Positions 55,485 through 64,000 of a stretch of 64,000 nt of DNA are shown piece by piece. Numbering within the stretch: the first letter of the stretch is position 1; each line of letters begins with the position of its first letter. A model generated the notes under the pieces. It had not been told where the DNA came from. It saw only the letters and a program-made list of their open reading frames with translations, and made no database searches. The position numbers were made by a program, and so were the translations under genes. The stretch covers positions 1,302,001 through 1,366,000 of the forward strand of contig NZ_JAQTHU010000001.1 of the NCBI RefSeq assembly GCF_029433255.1. The letters run 5' to 3'. This DNA comes from Lactobacillus sp. ESL0791. GTDB lineage: Bacteria; Bacillota; Bacilli; Lactobacillales; Lactobacillaceae.

Positions 55485-56249
55485 CTATATTTGATCCATT
55501 ATAGCTGCTGCAAGCGCAAGTGCCTGTCCATGTGCATCCCGACCCCAGCCACGATCTTCGTGGCCAGAGGTCGTACTTAACGAATCTGCTGTAAACAAAA
55601 TCTGCGCAAAGTCGGCATGACGAAACTGAGCACACGCCGCAAGCGCCGCACATTCCATTTCAACACAGGAGGCACCCAGCTTTTTGAACTGGGCAACTTT
55701 TTTAGCAGTTTCGCGGAAAAAACCATCTGTTGACCACGTCATTACTTCTTTGACTTTTAATTTGTTCTCAACCATCAATTTTTCAACACTTGTTAAATAA
55801 TCCGACTGTAAATCAATAATATTGGCTGGCGCTGCATAATGAAATGATGTACCTTCATCCCTGATTGCCTTTGTCGGTACCAAAAAATAATTTTCGGGGA
55901 TTTTGCTTAATACACCTGCCGAACCGACTGCCAAAATTTGTTGAACACCATAAGAAATAGTCCAATCAAGTAACTGTACTGCGGAGGACGCACCCATTAA
56001 AGCTTGACAAAAAGTGATTTTCTCATGTGCAAGCTCAACTTCATAAATTTCTGTTTCACCCATAAAGCATTTGAATATACCGACAACTTGATGCGGATAC
56101 TGCCTTAAAAAATTTTGAATCGCATCAGTCGTAATAAAGGCAAACAATAGTTTTTTAGGAAAATGGTAATGCAATTTGGCACTTTTATGTCCCGGGTCAA
56201 GGACAGCATGCTGATTTGCGTCAAAATCCAATAAAAACGGTTTCTCCAT
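55485..56249 (-). CDS. Nucleoside phosphorylase, copy 1
   Basis: A 254-residue PNP/UDP-family phosphorylase that splits nucleosides with phosphate into base and ribose-1-phosphate. ILAVGSAGVL (phosphate/ribose loop), GTSFHY and the ribose-binding VEMECAALAA are visible, and HEDRGWGRDAH near the end holds a likely catalytic Asp. It is about two-thirds identical by eye to its neighbour at 56288. Purine or uridine preference cannot be set; PNP/UDP-family enzymes overlap. Confidence 0.85.
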   Translation of the reverse strand: MEKPFLLDFDANQHAVLDPGHKSAKLHYHFPKKLLFAFITTDAIQNFLRQYPHQVVGIFKCFMGETEIYEVELAHEKITFCQALMGASSAVQLLDWTISYGVQQILAVGSAGVLSKIPENYFLVPTKAIRDEGTSFHYAAPANIIDLQSDYLTSVEKLMVENKLKVKEVMTWSTDGFFRETAKKVAQFKKLGASCVEMECAALAACAQFRHADFAQILFTADSLSTTSGHEDRGWGRDAHGQALALAAAIMDQI

Positions 56250-56287
56250 TAAAATTTCCTCAATCCTTATTTTATCAACTTTAACAA

Positions 56288-57046
56288 TCAGATTTTATCT
56301 AAAATTGCTGCAGCTAACTCCAGTGCCTGTTCGTGCGCACCCATCCCCCAGCCGCGATCTTCATGCTGTTCGATGTCGCTTAACGAATCAGCTGTAAACA
56401 AAATTTGCGCAAACTCTACTTGCCGAAATTGTGTACAAGCTGCCATCGCCGCGCACTCCATTTCAACGCAAGAGGCACCCAGTTTCCGAAACTTTTTAAC
56501 TTTATTAGCAGTTTCCCGAAAAAAGCCGTCCGTTGTCCAGGTCATGATTTCCTTGACTTTAAAACCCGTTTCAGCCATCAAATGTTCAACTTTCGTTAAA
56601 AAATTCGACCTTAAATCAATAAAATCAGCTGGTAAAGCGTAATGAAACGATGTTCCTTCATCCCTGATAGCTTTGGTGGGAACCAGAAAGTAATTTTCGG
56701 GAATTGCGGTTATCGCACCTGCCGAGCCAATTGCCAGAATCTGCTTGACACCATAGGAAATCAGCCAGTCTAACAACTGTGTTGCTGCGGCTGCCCCGAT
56801 TTTTGCTTGACAAAAAGCAATCTTTTCTTGTCCCAATTGAACTTCATAAACCTTGGTTTTACCTTCAAAGCATTCAAAGACCCCAATTTCACAGTAGGGA
56901 TACTTTTTCAAAAAGGCAGCTATTGCTTCGGGCGTAATAAAGGCAAACAGCAGTTTATCTGGAAAATGATAGTGTAATTCTTCATGGTCCGGCTCAAGCA
57001 CGGCATTCGGGCTTGCATCAAAATCTAACAAAAATGGCTTATCCAT
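56288..57046 (-). CDS. Nucleoside phosphorylase, copy 2
   Basis: A 252-residue paralogue of the preceding gene, starting at ATG 57046 (GGGGGAATG upstream; an ATG two codons earlier is too close). The same blocks appear: ILAIGSAGAI, GTSFHYALP, VEMECAAMAA and HEDRGWGMGAH. It lies 38 bp upstream of copy 1 on the same strand, so both come from one tandem duplication and may be co-transcribed. Confidence 0.85.
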   Translation of the reverse strand: MDKPFLLDFDASPNAVLEPDHEELHYHFPDKLLFAFITPEAIAAFLKKYPYCEIGVFECFEGKTKVYEVQLGQEKIAFCQAKIGAAAATQLLDWLISYGVKQILAIGSAGAITAIPENYFLVPTKAIRDEGTSFHYALPADFIDLRSNFLTKVEHLMAETGFKVKEIMTWTTDGFFRETANKVKKFRKLGASCVEMECAAMAACTQFRQVEFAQILFTADSLSDIEQHEDRGWGMGAHEQALELAAAILDKI

Positions 57047-57180
57047 GATCATTCCCCCAAAACATTATTGCTTAATATTTTATCATATTAAACTAGACGA
57101 TTTAGAGAAAATTTCCAGAAGTAAGCAGCAATGATACAGAAACTATCACATGTTTTTTATGCTTAAATTAATTTTTGTGC

Positions 57181-57216
57181 AAAAAAAGAGCCGCTGCTCT
57201 TGAGCAACAACTCTTA
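57181..57216 (-). terminator. Terminator of rplS
   Basis: Minus strand: AAGAGTTGTTGCTC and GAGCAGCGGCTCTT pair with mismatches, followed by TTTTTTTG after the rplS stop codon. Confidence 0.75.
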
Positions 57217-57225
57217 ATTAAGTAA

Positions 57226-57573
57226 TTAACGGCGCTTCTCAGCAATTCTTGCTGACTTGCCATGACGATCACGCAAGTAGTAAAGCTTAGCACGACGTAC
57301 ACGACCGTGACGCAATACTTCAACCTTAGCAACCCGAGGATCGTTAACTGGAAAAGTACGTTCAACACCGACACCAGAAGCAATCTTACGAACTGTGTAA
57401 GCTGCACCAATACCAGCACCCTTACGCTTAATTACAATTCCCTCGAACATCTGAATACGTTCGTGGGTACCTTCAACAACGCGAACGTGAACACGAACAG
57501 TGTCACCTGCACGAAAGTCAGGAATATCGTCACGCAACTGTTCTTTAGTTAATTCTTGAATTAATGGATCCAT
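57226..57573 (-). CDS. rplS: 50S ribosomal protein L19
   Basis: It has 115 residues. [13 protein letters not shown] and [14 protein letters not shown] are conserved L19 blocks, and the C-terminus [11 protein letters not shown] is typical. It is separated from trmD by 116 bp with its own promoter and leader, so it is not simply part of the rpsP-rimM-trmD transcript. Confidence 0.99.
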   Translation of the reverse strand: MDPLIQELTKEQLRDDIPDFRAGDTVRVHVRVVEGTHERIQMFEGIVIKRKGAGIGAAYTVRKIASGVGVERTFPVNDPRVAKVEVLRHGRVRRAKLYYLRDRHGKSARIAEKRR

Positions 57574-57589
57574 TTTTTTCTCCCTTTTC

Positions 57590-57635
57590 GATGTTCTTAC
57601 ACAAACCTTGTCAGCGGAACACCTCTATTACTTTT
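57590..57635 (-). ncRNA. L19 leader (ribosomal protein leader RNA)
   Basis: Minus-strand RNA before rplS contains GTGTTCCGCTGACAAGG and GTGTAAGAACATCG, with GTTC pairing to GAAC around an internal CGCTGAC loop. This matches the L19 leader element of Firmicutes as I recall it. It ends just before GGGAG, the ribosome site. Confidence 0.65.
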
Positions 57636-57658
57636 GTAGTCAAATACTACAATTTATT

Positions 57659-57687
57659 ATTTTAGCAAATAACATCTAGTAGAGCAA
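57659..57687 (-). promoter_or_regulatory. rplS promoter
   Basis: Minus strand: TTGCTC (57682-57687), 17-nt spacer, TAAAAT (57659-57664). It lies immediately after the trmD stop. Confidence 0.6.
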
Positions 57688-57689
57688 GT

Positions 57690-58409
57690 TTAGTTCTCTT
57701 CTTCCTTAATTTCAGCAAGCATTTTTTGTTCCTCAGCGTTCAATTCATAATTTTCCAGCATATCTGGTCGCTGTAAATAGGTTGCACGCAAAGCTTCCTT
57801 GTGCCGCCAGTCAGCAATTTTTTGGTGGTTGCCGGAAATCAGCACCGGGGGCACCTTTTCTCCATTAAAATCTTCCGGTCTCGTATATTGTGGATATTCA
57901 AGCAATCCATGCGAAAAGCTTTCTTCAACCGGCGAAGCAGCATTGCCCAAGATTCCCGGAAGCAAACGCACCGTCGCATCGATCATGCTCATCGTCGGCA
58001 GCTCGCCGCCAGTCAGAACATAATCACCGATTGAGACAACTTCGTCGGCCAAATCGTAAACCCGCTGGTCAAAACCCTCATAATGGCCGCAGATAAAGGT
58101 TAGTTCTTCTTCTGTTGACCACTTTTGGGCAAGATTTTGGTTAAATTTATGACCCTGCGGAGCCGTAATAATTACCCGGCCCTTGCTTGGAAGCGAGTCT
58201 AGTGCTTTTTTAATCGGCAGAATCTGCAGCACCATTCCGGCACCGCCGCCATACGGTGTATCATCAACATGGTGGTGAACATCACTGGTAAAATCCCGAA
58301 AATTCACAAGATTGAGCTGCCATTTGTTATCTTCAAGCCCGCGTCCTAGCATTGAGGTCTGCAGAGGCGTGAACATCTCGGGAAAAAGGGTTAACACATT
58401 AATTTTCAT
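57690..58409 (-). CDS. trmD: tRNA (guanine(37)-N1)-methyltransferase
   Basis: Methylates G37 of tRNA to prevent frameshifts. It has 239 residues. The trefoil-knot SAM site shows [12 protein letters not shown] and [13 protein letters not shown] (about residues 110-140). It overlaps rimM by 11 bp, so the two are coupled. Confidence 0.98.
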   Translation of the reverse strand: MKINVLTLFPEMFTPLQTSMLGRGLEDNKWQLNLVNFRDFTSDVHHHVDDTPYGGGAGMVLQILPIKKALDSLPSKGRVIITAPQGHKFNQNLAQKWSTEEELTFICGHYEGFDQRVYDLADEVVSIGDYVLTGGELPTMSMIDATVRLLPGILGNAASPVEESFSHGLLEYPQYTRPEDFNGEKVPPVLISGNHQKIADWRHKEALRATYLQRPDMLENYELNAEEQKMLAEIKEEEN

Positions 58410-58914
58410 CGCGCAGGCCCTCCATCAGCGTTACATAAATTCGTTTATTGGCAACATCAATCTTCTTAACAACGTCAGTAATATACGGAATTAAATATTC
58501 ATGCCCAGACTTTTCAGTTATCTGCCAGACATCATTCGGTCCCAGCGACTGAATATCGGTAACTTTTCCTAGCTCCTCATTGGTTGCAAAATCCAACACA
58601 GTAGAATCTAAAATATCGCGATAATAATATGTCCCAGCCGGCAATTCTTGCTGGTCAATTTCGGCAACCACCAAAGTTTTGCCCCGAAGCTTTTCAGCTT
58701 CTTCAATGCTTGTCACTTCTTCAAATTGCACCAGCCAAAATTGTTTAAACGGACGGCTACTGGTAACGGATAATTCGCATTCATGATCATCTTTTAATGC
58801 CAACTTAGTTCCTGAAGCAAAGCGCTCATCAGGAAAATCGGTAATGATCTTTACTTTAACCTCACCAGTTAAACCGTGGGTTGTCAAAATTTGCGCAACG
58901 TCATAAAATTGCAT
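58399..58914 (-). CDS. rimM: 16S rRNA processing protein RimM
   Basis: Ribosome maturation factor for the 30S head. It has 171 residues, with the N-terminal [14 protein letters not shown] start and C-terminal PRC-barrel ([29 protein letters not shown]). It follows rpsP after 75 bp that include a hairpin. Confidence 0.96.
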   Translation of the reverse strand: MQFYDVAQILTTHGLTGEVKVKIITDFPDERFASGTKLALKDDHECELSVTSSRPFKQFWLVQFEEVTSIEEAEKLRGKTLVVAEIDQQELPAGTYYYRDILDSTVLDFATNEELGKVTDIQSLGPNDVWQITEKSGHEYLIPYITDVVKKIDVANKRIYVTLMEGLRDEN

Positions 58915-58939
58915 TTTTTCTCCTTGAAAAATCTGTGTA

Positions 58940-58974
58940 ATAAAAAAGTTTGAAGCTACTTACTTCAAACTCTT
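58940..58974 (-). terminator. Hairpin between rpsP and rimM
   Basis: Minus strand: AGTTTGAAG (58963-58971) and CTTCAAACT (58947-58955) form a perfect 9-bp stem, followed by TTTTTATTA. It is a full intrinsic terminator inside the operon, so it probably reduces rimM-trmD expression below rpsP. Confidence 0.75.
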
Positions 58975-58989
58975 AAAGTTACACGCAAA

Positions 58990-59262
58990 TTACTTGCTGT
59001 ACTTTTCGTCATGCAACTTCTTCATTAAGCCGGCACCTGAAAGAAGTGATCTTACAGTGTCTGAAGGTTGTGCACCCTTCTTAAGCCATTCATAAATCTT
59101 GTCTTCGTCAAGCTTTAACTCTTTTGGCTCAGCAACTGGATTGTAGTAACCAACTTCTTCAATAAAACGGCCATCACGTGGCATTCTTGAATCAGCAACA
59201 ACGATCCGATAAAAAGGTCTTCTCTTGGCACCCATACGACGCATACGAATTTTTACTGACAT
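58990..59262 (-). CDS. rpsP: 30S ribosomal protein S16
   Basis: It has 90 residues. [20 protein letters not shown] and [20 protein letters not shown] are S16 signatures. AGGAGG lies before the ATG. It is the first gene of the rpsP-rimM-trmD unit. Confidence 0.99.
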   Translation of the reverse strand: MSVKIRMRRMGAKRRPFYRIVVADSRMPRDGRFIEEVGYYNPVAEPKELKLDEDKIYEWLKKGAQPSDTVRSLLSGAGLMKKLHDEKYSK

Positions 59263-59293
59263 AAATAATTCCTCCTAATATTTAACGGTATTA

Positions 59294-59322
59294 ACTATAG
59301 CACTCTTCGATAGAGCTGTAAA
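59294..59322 (-). promoter_or_regulatory. rpsP promoter
   Basis: Minus strand: TTTACA (59317-59322), 17-nt spacer, TATAGT (59294-59299), within the 81-bp gap after ffh. Confidence 0.6.
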
Positions 59323-59343
59323 GTGTTTTTACTTAACAGTTAA

Positions 59344-60771
59344 TTAACCACGATAATGCTTGATCTTCATTCGTTTCTTCTTATTCTTCTTAAATTTTTT
59401 GCCCATGCGACGCATTGCCATCTTGGCCATCGGTGAATCCATTCCCGGGAGATTGCTCAGTCCCTTCATGTTGCCCTTAGTGACCTTATTCATCATGTCA
59501 CGCGCCTGCTTAAACTGCTTAATCATGCGGTTGACTTCAACGACCGGGCGGCCGGCACCGGCAGCAATCCGCCTTCTGCGGCTCGGATTAAGCAGCTCTG
59601 GATCTTCACGCTCCTTTTCGGTCATTGAAGACACAATTGCCTTAATGTGTAAAATTTCTTTTTTATCAATATTAATATTCTTAAGCTGCGGGTTGTTGGC
59701 CATGCCCGGGATCATTTTCATTACCTGGTCAAGCGGCCCCATTTTCTCAACTTGCTCCAGCTGGTCCACAAAGTCATTGAAATCAAAGGTATTTTCCTTC
59801 ATCTTTTCAGCAACCTTGGCAGCCTTTTCGGCATCATAGTCAGACTGAGCCTTTTCAATCAAAGTGAGCATATCGCCCATACCCAAGATTCTCGAAGCCA
59901 TCCGATCTGGATGAAAGTCTTCCAGATCAGTTAGCTTTTCACCTTGGCCAGTATAAATAATTGGCTTACCGGTTACAGCTCTGATTGATAGAGCCGCACC
60001 ACCACGCGTATCACCATCCAGTTTGGTCAAAATAACTCCGGTAATATCGAGTCGCTCGTCAAAGCCCTTGGCAACATCCGTTGCAGCCTGCCCGGTCATT
60101 GCATCGACAACCAGCAAAATATTGTCGGGGTTAGCAACCACTTTTACCCGTTCCAATTCCTGCATCAACGGTTCATCGATTTCTAACCGTCCTGCCGTAT
60201 CGATGATGACATAGTCATTCTTATTCTGCTTTGCCTGCGTCAAACCGTCCTTGACAATCTTGGCTACGTCTTTTTCACCGGTTTCACTAAAAACAGGCAC
60301 CTTGAGCTGATCACCAATTTGCTTCAACTGGTCAACAGCTGCCGGCCGGTAAATATCTCCGGCAATTAACAGTGGTCGCGCCTTTTCGGTTTCCTGTAAA
60401 TGATATGCAAGTTTGCCAACCGTTGTAGTTTTACCGGTACCCTGAAGCCCAACCATCATAATGATTGTTGGGATATGCTTTGACTTAATTAAACTAGCAG
60501 CCGTTTCCCCCATCATCTTGGTTAATTCATCATTGACGATTTTAATAACCTGCTGACCAGGATTCAGGCTTTCCTGAACTTCTTTTCCAAGTGCTTCCTG
60601 CTTAATCGTTTTGATAAAATCCTTGACGACCTTAAAGTTAACATCGGCTTCAAGCAGCGCCAAGCGGATTTCCCGGCTCGCATTATTAATATCTTCTTCA
60701 GAAATCTTCCCCTTACCGGTTAAATTTCTAAGTGCCTTTTGAATTCGTTCGCTTAAATTTTCAAAAGCCAT
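59344..60771 (-). CDS. ffh: Signal recognition particle protein Ffh
   Basis: GTPase that binds signal sequences and the SRP RNA and targets ribosomes to FtsY. It has 475 residues. The NG domain shows GLQGTGKTTTVGKLA (about 107-121), DTAGRLEIDE and TKLDGDTRGG. The Met-rich M domain fills the C-terminus (RPVVEVNRMIKQFKQ, NLPGMDSPMAKMAMRRM) and ends in a Lys-rich tail. It is 5 bp after ylxM. Confidence 0.98.
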   Translation of the reverse strand: MAFENLSERIQKALRNLTGKGKISEEDINNASREIRLALLEADVNFKVVKDFIKTIKQEALGKEVQESLNPGQQVIKIVNDELTKMMGETAASLIKSKHIPTIIMMVGLQGTGKTTTVGKLAYHLQETEKARPLLIAGDIYRPAAVDQLKQIGDQLKVPVFSETGEKDVAKIVKDGLTQAKQNKNDYVIIDTAGRLEIDEPLMQELERVKVVANPDNILLVVDAMTGQAATDVAKGFDERLDITGVILTKLDGDTRGGAALSIRAVTGKPIIYTGQGEKLTDLEDFHPDRMASRILGMGDMLTLIEKAQSDYDAEKAAKVAEKMKENTFDFNDFVDQLEQVEKMGPLDQVMKMIPGMANNPQLKNINIDKKEILHIKAIVSSMTEKEREDPELLNPSRRRRIAAGAGRPVVEVNRMIKQFKQARDMMNKVTKGNMKGLSNLPGMDSPMAKMAMRRMGKKFKKNKKKRMKIKHYRG

Positions 60772-60776
60772 TGGGC

Positions 60777-61118
60777 TTATTCTCCCTTCAACTTCTCTAA
60801 TAATTCATTTATCTTTACCAAAGCAGGCTCTGTAGCCCCCTGCTTAAGCTTACCGGCAACATGCTCTAGGCTCATTTCCAGTTCGTTATAATCCCTCTGC
60901 ATGTGGAGTCTAGCTTCATATTTTTTCAAGAGCTTGCTGGAACGCCGCAAGTTATCATAAACTGCCTGCCGTGAAACGCCATGATTAAGAGCAATTTCCC
61001 CTAATGAAAGGTCATTATAATAATAATCTTCAAAATAAGACCTCTGGCCCTTGGTTAGCAGCGACCCATAATAGGCATACAGGTCGCCAAGTTGTTCATT
61101 CTTAATGAGTTCATCCAT
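60777..61118 (-). CDS. ylxM: YlxM family DNA-binding protein
   Basis: A 113-residue sigma-70-region-4-like helix-turn-helix protein (LSLGEIALNHGVSRQAVYDN, about residues 33-52). In Gram-positive bacteria it lies next to ffh and acts as an SRP partner in streptococci. The start ATG 61118 follows GGGTGA; the open frame extends to 61202 but has no site there. Confidence 0.93.
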   Translation of the reverse strand: MDELIKNEQLGDLYAYYGSLLTKGQRSYFEDYYYNDLSLGEIALNHGVSRQAVYDNLRRSSKLLKKYEARLHMQRDYNELEMSLEHVAGKLKQGATEPALVKINELLEKLKGE

Positions 61119-61203
61119 TAGCTTGTCACCCAGAACAAGTATAGCAAAAAAATTTACTACTGGCGATTGCATTCGCTCCCGAAGCAAAGTAAAAACAGCC
61201 AAC

Positions 61204-61233
61204 TTTTCTTTATTAAAAGGGTTAGCTGTTTTC
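61204..61233 (-). terminator. Terminator after the pepD remnant
   Basis: Minus strand: AAAACAGCTAACCC pairs with GTTGGCTGTTTT around a T/A-rich loop, followed by TTACTTT. It ends the pepD remnant's transcript and has outlived the gene. Confidence 0.6.
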
Positions 61234-61235
61234 TA

Positions 61236-61374
61236 TTAAAGATTAGTATCCATGTTAAAGGTCATCTTGGACATGTTAATTGCTTCGATCATCATCTCTG
61301 GCAATCATTGTTGAGCCATCAATTGACGCCTTTTTCCCTACCAAAACAGTAGTACAGGCACGATCTTTTTGCAT
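61236..61374 (-). pseudogene. pepD: Deletion remnant of a peptidase-C69 dipeptidase (pepD)
   Basis: AAAGGAG leads to an ATG at 61374. The first 32 codons read [20 protein letters not shown] then [12 protein letters not shown], which matches the N-terminus of PepD-type C69 dipeptidases, including the nucleophile Cys7 and the IARDDD block. A TAA follows. In another frame the next bases give NMSKMTFNMDTNL and stop (61236-61238), which looks like the C-terminus of the same family. The middle of about 420 codons is missing and the join is out of frame (139 bp in all). The ribosome site and terminator are kept. Confidence 0.7.
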
Positions 61375-61403
61375 AGTTTCTCCTTTGCATTCTTTTATTA
61401 GTA

Positions 61404-62558
61404 TTAGGCCAAATCATGGAAAAGGCCAACTGCATAATCAGCGGCATCAAAATCTGCTAGGTCTTCGGCTTTTTCACCCAAGCCCACCAGTTTAACAGGT
61501 AACTTCATTTCATTGCGAATTGCCAAAACAACCCCGCCTTTAGAAGAACCGTCTAATTTTGTTAAAACCAAGCCGGTTAACTTGGTCGTTTTATCAAAAT
61601 CCTTTGCCTGCATGAGGGCATTTTGACCGGTTGATCCATCCAGCACGAGCAAGGTCTCGGTGGGTTCATCCGGGGCTAATTTTTGAATTGTGCGGTCAAT
61701 CTTTTCTAGTTCGTTCATCAAGTTCTTCTTATTTTGCAGCCGGCCAGCAGTATCAACCAAGAGATAGTCTACTTGTTCATCCAGTGCCTTTTGGGTGGCA
61801 TCGTAAACAACAGAGGCAGGATCGGCCCGGTCCTTTCCCGTAACAACAGGCACCCCAACGCGTTTACCCCACTCTTCAAGCTGTTCAACCGCGCCGGCCC
61901 TGAAAGTATCTGCGGCGGCTAACAATACCGACTTGCCCTGCTTCTTAAAACGCTGAGCCAACTTGCCAATCGTTGTGGTTTTACCAGCACCATTGACACC
62001 GACAAAAAGATAAACATTAGGTTTCTTCTCTTCATGATAGATAAGGTGCTCGTCTTCTTCGTTGCCATTCTTGTCATACAATTCGACCATCTTTTCAACG
62101 ATGATTTTTTTCAGGTCGTCCCGTGACTTGGCATTCTTCAGCTTGGCTTCATCACGCAATTCATCAGTCAATTCTTCAGCAGTTTCAAACCCAACATCGG
62201 ACTCAATCAGCAATTCTTCCAAATCATCAAAAAAATCTTCATCAACTGTTCTAAATTTGGCAAAAAATTGATTCAGCCTGGCCCCAAAACCCTGATTTGT
62301 TTTTTCAAGCCCTTTTTCATAAATATCAGCGGTAGTTTTTTCCTCTTTGGGCTCGATGGCATCGGTATTAGTTTCATCATTCAAAGATAACGGCTGTTCC
62401 TCCTGCTTTTCAGTATCTGCCGCCTGTGTTTCGTCTTCTTTTACAGTTTCTTGAGCTTTCTCTTCCTTAGCCGTCTCTTCTTGCTTTTTTTCGTCCGGCT
62501 TATTTTCTGTTTCCTGGTCACCAAAGAGTGATTTTTTTATTTTATCAAATAATCCCAT
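61404..62558 (-). CDS. ftsY: Signal recognition particle receptor FtsY
   Basis: Membrane-associated GTPase receptor for Ffh. It has 384 residues. An acidic Glu/Lys-rich A domain (about 15-80) precedes the N domain and G domain with [17 protein letters not shown] (about 180), DTAGRLQNK and [10 protein letters not shown]. It starts 2 bp after smc, and so is coupled to it. Confidence 0.98.
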   Translation of the reverse strand: MGLFDKIKKSLFGDQETENKPDEKKQEETAKEEKAQETVKEDETQAADTEKQEEQPLSLNDETNTDAIEPKEEKTTADIYEKGLEKTNQGFGARLNQFFAKFRTVDEDFFDDLEELLIESDVGFETAEELTDELRDEAKLKNAKSRDDLKKIIVEKMVELYDKNGNEEDEHLIYHEEKKPNVYLFVGVNGAGKTTTIGKLAQRFKKQGKSVLLAAADTFRAGAVEQLEEWGKRVGVPVVTGKDRADPASVVYDATQKALDEQVDYLLVDTAGRLQNKKNLMNELEKIDRTIQKLAPDEPTETLLVLDGSTGQNALMQAKDFDKTTKLTGLVLTKLDGSSKGGVVLAIRNEMKLPVKLVGLGEKAEDLADFDAADYAVGLFHDLA

Positions 62559-62560
62559 CT

Positions 62561-64000
62561 TTACTTCACCTCATCTTTTATTTCTTTTAATGATACCGAT
62601 AGAACCTGCGATACGCCGGATTCCTGCATCACAACCCCGTAGAGCTGATCTGCTTCCTCCATGGTCCCTCGCCTATGGGTAATCACAATAAATTGCGTCT
62701 TTAAATCGTACTTTTCTAAAAATTGTGCAAAGCGGCTGACATTGGCATCATCCAGTGCCGCCTCAACCTCATCCAGCACGCAGAACGGAACCGGTTTTAC
62801 CTTAAGCATGGCAAACAAGAGGGTAATTGCTGTCAGCGCCCGTTCACCACCAGATAATAGACTCAAACGCTGCAGCTTCTTGCCAGGCGGTTGGGCAACG
62901 ATTTCAACGCCCGTTGTCAGCATGTGGTCGGGCTCTGTCAACACCAGCCTAGCATTCCCGCCGCCAAAAACAAGTGGAAAAAGCGCAGTGAAACTTGCCG
63001 CAACCGAATTAAAGGTTTTAGAAAACCGGTTACTGACTTCATTATCTAGGGCCGACATTGATTTTTCAAGGTTATCCCGCGCCTTAAGCAGATCATCCTG
63101 CTGGCCATTTAAAAAGTCGTAGCGTTTTTTAACATTTTCATATTCATTAATTGCATCCAAATTCACCGGACCAATATCTTCAAGCGACATCCGGTGCAGT
63201 TTGACACTTTTTTGCAGTTCAGCCCGTTTTTCCGCATTATTTTCTCCTTCGGCCTGAGCCAGAGCAGCTTCATAAGTAAGAGAGTAATCGGAACCCAGAC
63301 GCTTTAAGCGGTGATCAATCGAACCGGTAAATTTTGCCAGCTCAACCGATAAATTTTCTTGCTCGTCTGCCGCATCCTTGCGCAGGTCATAATTGCGGCT
63401 GGCAACCTGATCCAGCTGGTTGATTTGGGCGTTGAACCGACCTAATTTGCTGCTAAGCTGTGTCAGCTGCTCCTGCAAAGAATTCTTTTTATCCGCCATC
63501 TGCTTAATTTCATCTTGCATTGCGGTTTTTTGGTTTTCCGACAGCGCACTATTTTCATCAATTGCGGTTAATTTATTTTCAAGCTCCGTCACCTGTTTTT
63601 GACCAGCCTGGAGTTTTTGCTCTTGCTCCTGCTTCTGCCGGGAACTGTTTTCTAGTTTATTGGCAAAAACAGCAATTTGCGGATCAAGCTCTGCTGCCTG
63701 CTTCTGCACTTTTTCGTTCAACGACGTAAAATTATTGATTCGTTCCTGAACCTGCGCAATCTTTTCCTTTTGCTCTGCAATTTTCTGCACAAAAGCTGTT
63801 TTTTCTTCTGTCGCTTTCGTGATCTCTTTTTTCAGCTGAACTAACTGTTTATCACGTTCTTGCTTTTGTGACTCAAACAGCTTGCTGGCAGATTCCAAAC
63901 GCTTAACTTCTTTTTCTTGATTCTGAAAAGAAAGAACCGCCTCTCCCAGCTGCTGCTGGGTTTCCTGTAGTTCCTTATTCAGGCTGCTTAGATCTGCCTC
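62561..64000 (-). CDS. smc: Chromosome segregation protein SMC, C-terminal part (5' end outside window)
   Basis: The frame is open to the window edge, so about the last 480 residues are present. Coiled coil (Gln/Glu/Lys-rich, heptad-like) covers most of it and leads into the C-terminal ATPase head: signature LLSGGERALTAITLLFAM and Walker B PVPFCVLDEVEAALDD, with the D-loop after it. SMC-ftsY adjacency is normal for lactobacilli. Confidence 0.97.
   Translation of the reverse strand, partial: EADLSSLNKELQETQQQLGEAVLSFQNQEKEVKRLESASKLFESQKQERDKQLVQLKKEITKATEEKTAFVQKIAEQKEKIAQVQERINNFTSLNEKVQKQAAELDPQIAVFANKLENSSRQKQEQEQKLQAGQKQVTELENKLTAIDENSALSENQKTAMQDEIKQMADKKNSLQEQLTQLSSKLGRFNAQINQLDQVASRNYDLRKDAADEQENLSVELAKFTGSIDHRLKRLGSDYSLTYEAALAQAEGENNAEKRAELQKSVKLHRMSLEDIGPVNLDAINEYENVKKRYDFLNGQQDDLLKARDNLEKSMSALDNEVSNRFSKTFNSVAASFTALFPLVFGGGNARLVLTEPDHMLTTGVEIVAQPPGKKLQRLSLLSGGERALTAITLLFAMLKVKPVPFCVLDEVEAALDDANVSRFAQFLEKYDLKTQFIVITHRRGTMEEADQLYGVVMQESGVSQVLSVSLKEIKDEVK

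Overview
The window is low-GC Gram-positive chromosome and fits Lactobacillus sensu stricto (L. delbrueckii/acidophilus group). The signs are the gene orders rimP-nusA-ylxR-ylxQ-infB-rbfA-truB-ribF, hrcA-grpE-dnaK-dnaJ, rpsB-tsf, pyrH-frr-uppS-cdsA-rseP-proS-polC and rpsP-rimM-trmD / rplS, PolC as a replicase, CIRCE operators and Gram-positive Shine-Dalgarno sequences. The species cannot be fixed from the sequence alone. I found no rRNA, tRNA, CRISPR array or intact insertion sequence.

Layout. 1-0.5 kb: tail of a beta-glucoside-type PTS permease. 0.6-4.4 kb: a GNAT acetyltransferase, a nucleoside transporter paired with a cytoplasmic 5'-nucleotidase, and apt. 4.5-8.7 kb: recJ and lepA. 8.8-16.2 kb: an accessory metabolic island with a malonate decarboxylase operon (mdcH-mdcA-mdcC-mdcDE-mdcG), a divergent LysR regulator and a membrane acyltransferase. 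16.3-21.1 kb: the HrcA-controlled chaperone operon with two CIRCE elements. 21.1-28.6 kb: the nusA-infB translation operon, preceded by a leader terminator. 28.6-32.4 kb: an AT-rich accessory island with a small secreted protein, a dead IS3 orfA, a three-gene operon headed by an endonuclease/exonuclease/phosphatase-fold protein, and a tandem ribbon-helix-helix-like protein. 32.5-44.6 kb: essential replication, lipid and translation genes (polC to rpsB). 44.6-53.9 kb: a methyltransferase/GIY-YIG fusion, plsC, cfa, a NUDIX enzyme, a GlcD-type FAD dehydrogenase, a heterodimeric ABC exporter and two small conserved proteins. 54-57 kb: lexA, a uracil-DNA glycosylase family protein and two tandem nucleoside phosphorylases. 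57.2-64 kb: rplS, trmD-rimM-rpsP, ffh-ylxM, a pepD deletion scar, ftsY and the 3' part of smc.

How the genes work together. Most of the window is housekeeping: transcription-translation factors, protein targeting (ffh, ftsY), chaperones, replication (polC) and membrane lipid synthesis (cdsA, uppS, plsC, cfa). Nucleoside salvage recurs as nupC with a nucleotidase, apt, and the two phosphorylases. The mdc operon would let the cell decarboxylate malonate to acetate. It lacks mdcB (prosthetic-group precursor synthase) and a malonate transporter, so it must borrow these functions from elsewhere in the genome or be incomplete. The parts most worth a second look are the mdc locus with its repeated and palindromic control sites, the 29.6-32.0 kb cassette, the hairpin in the rimP-nusA leader, and the decayed pepD and IS3 genes.
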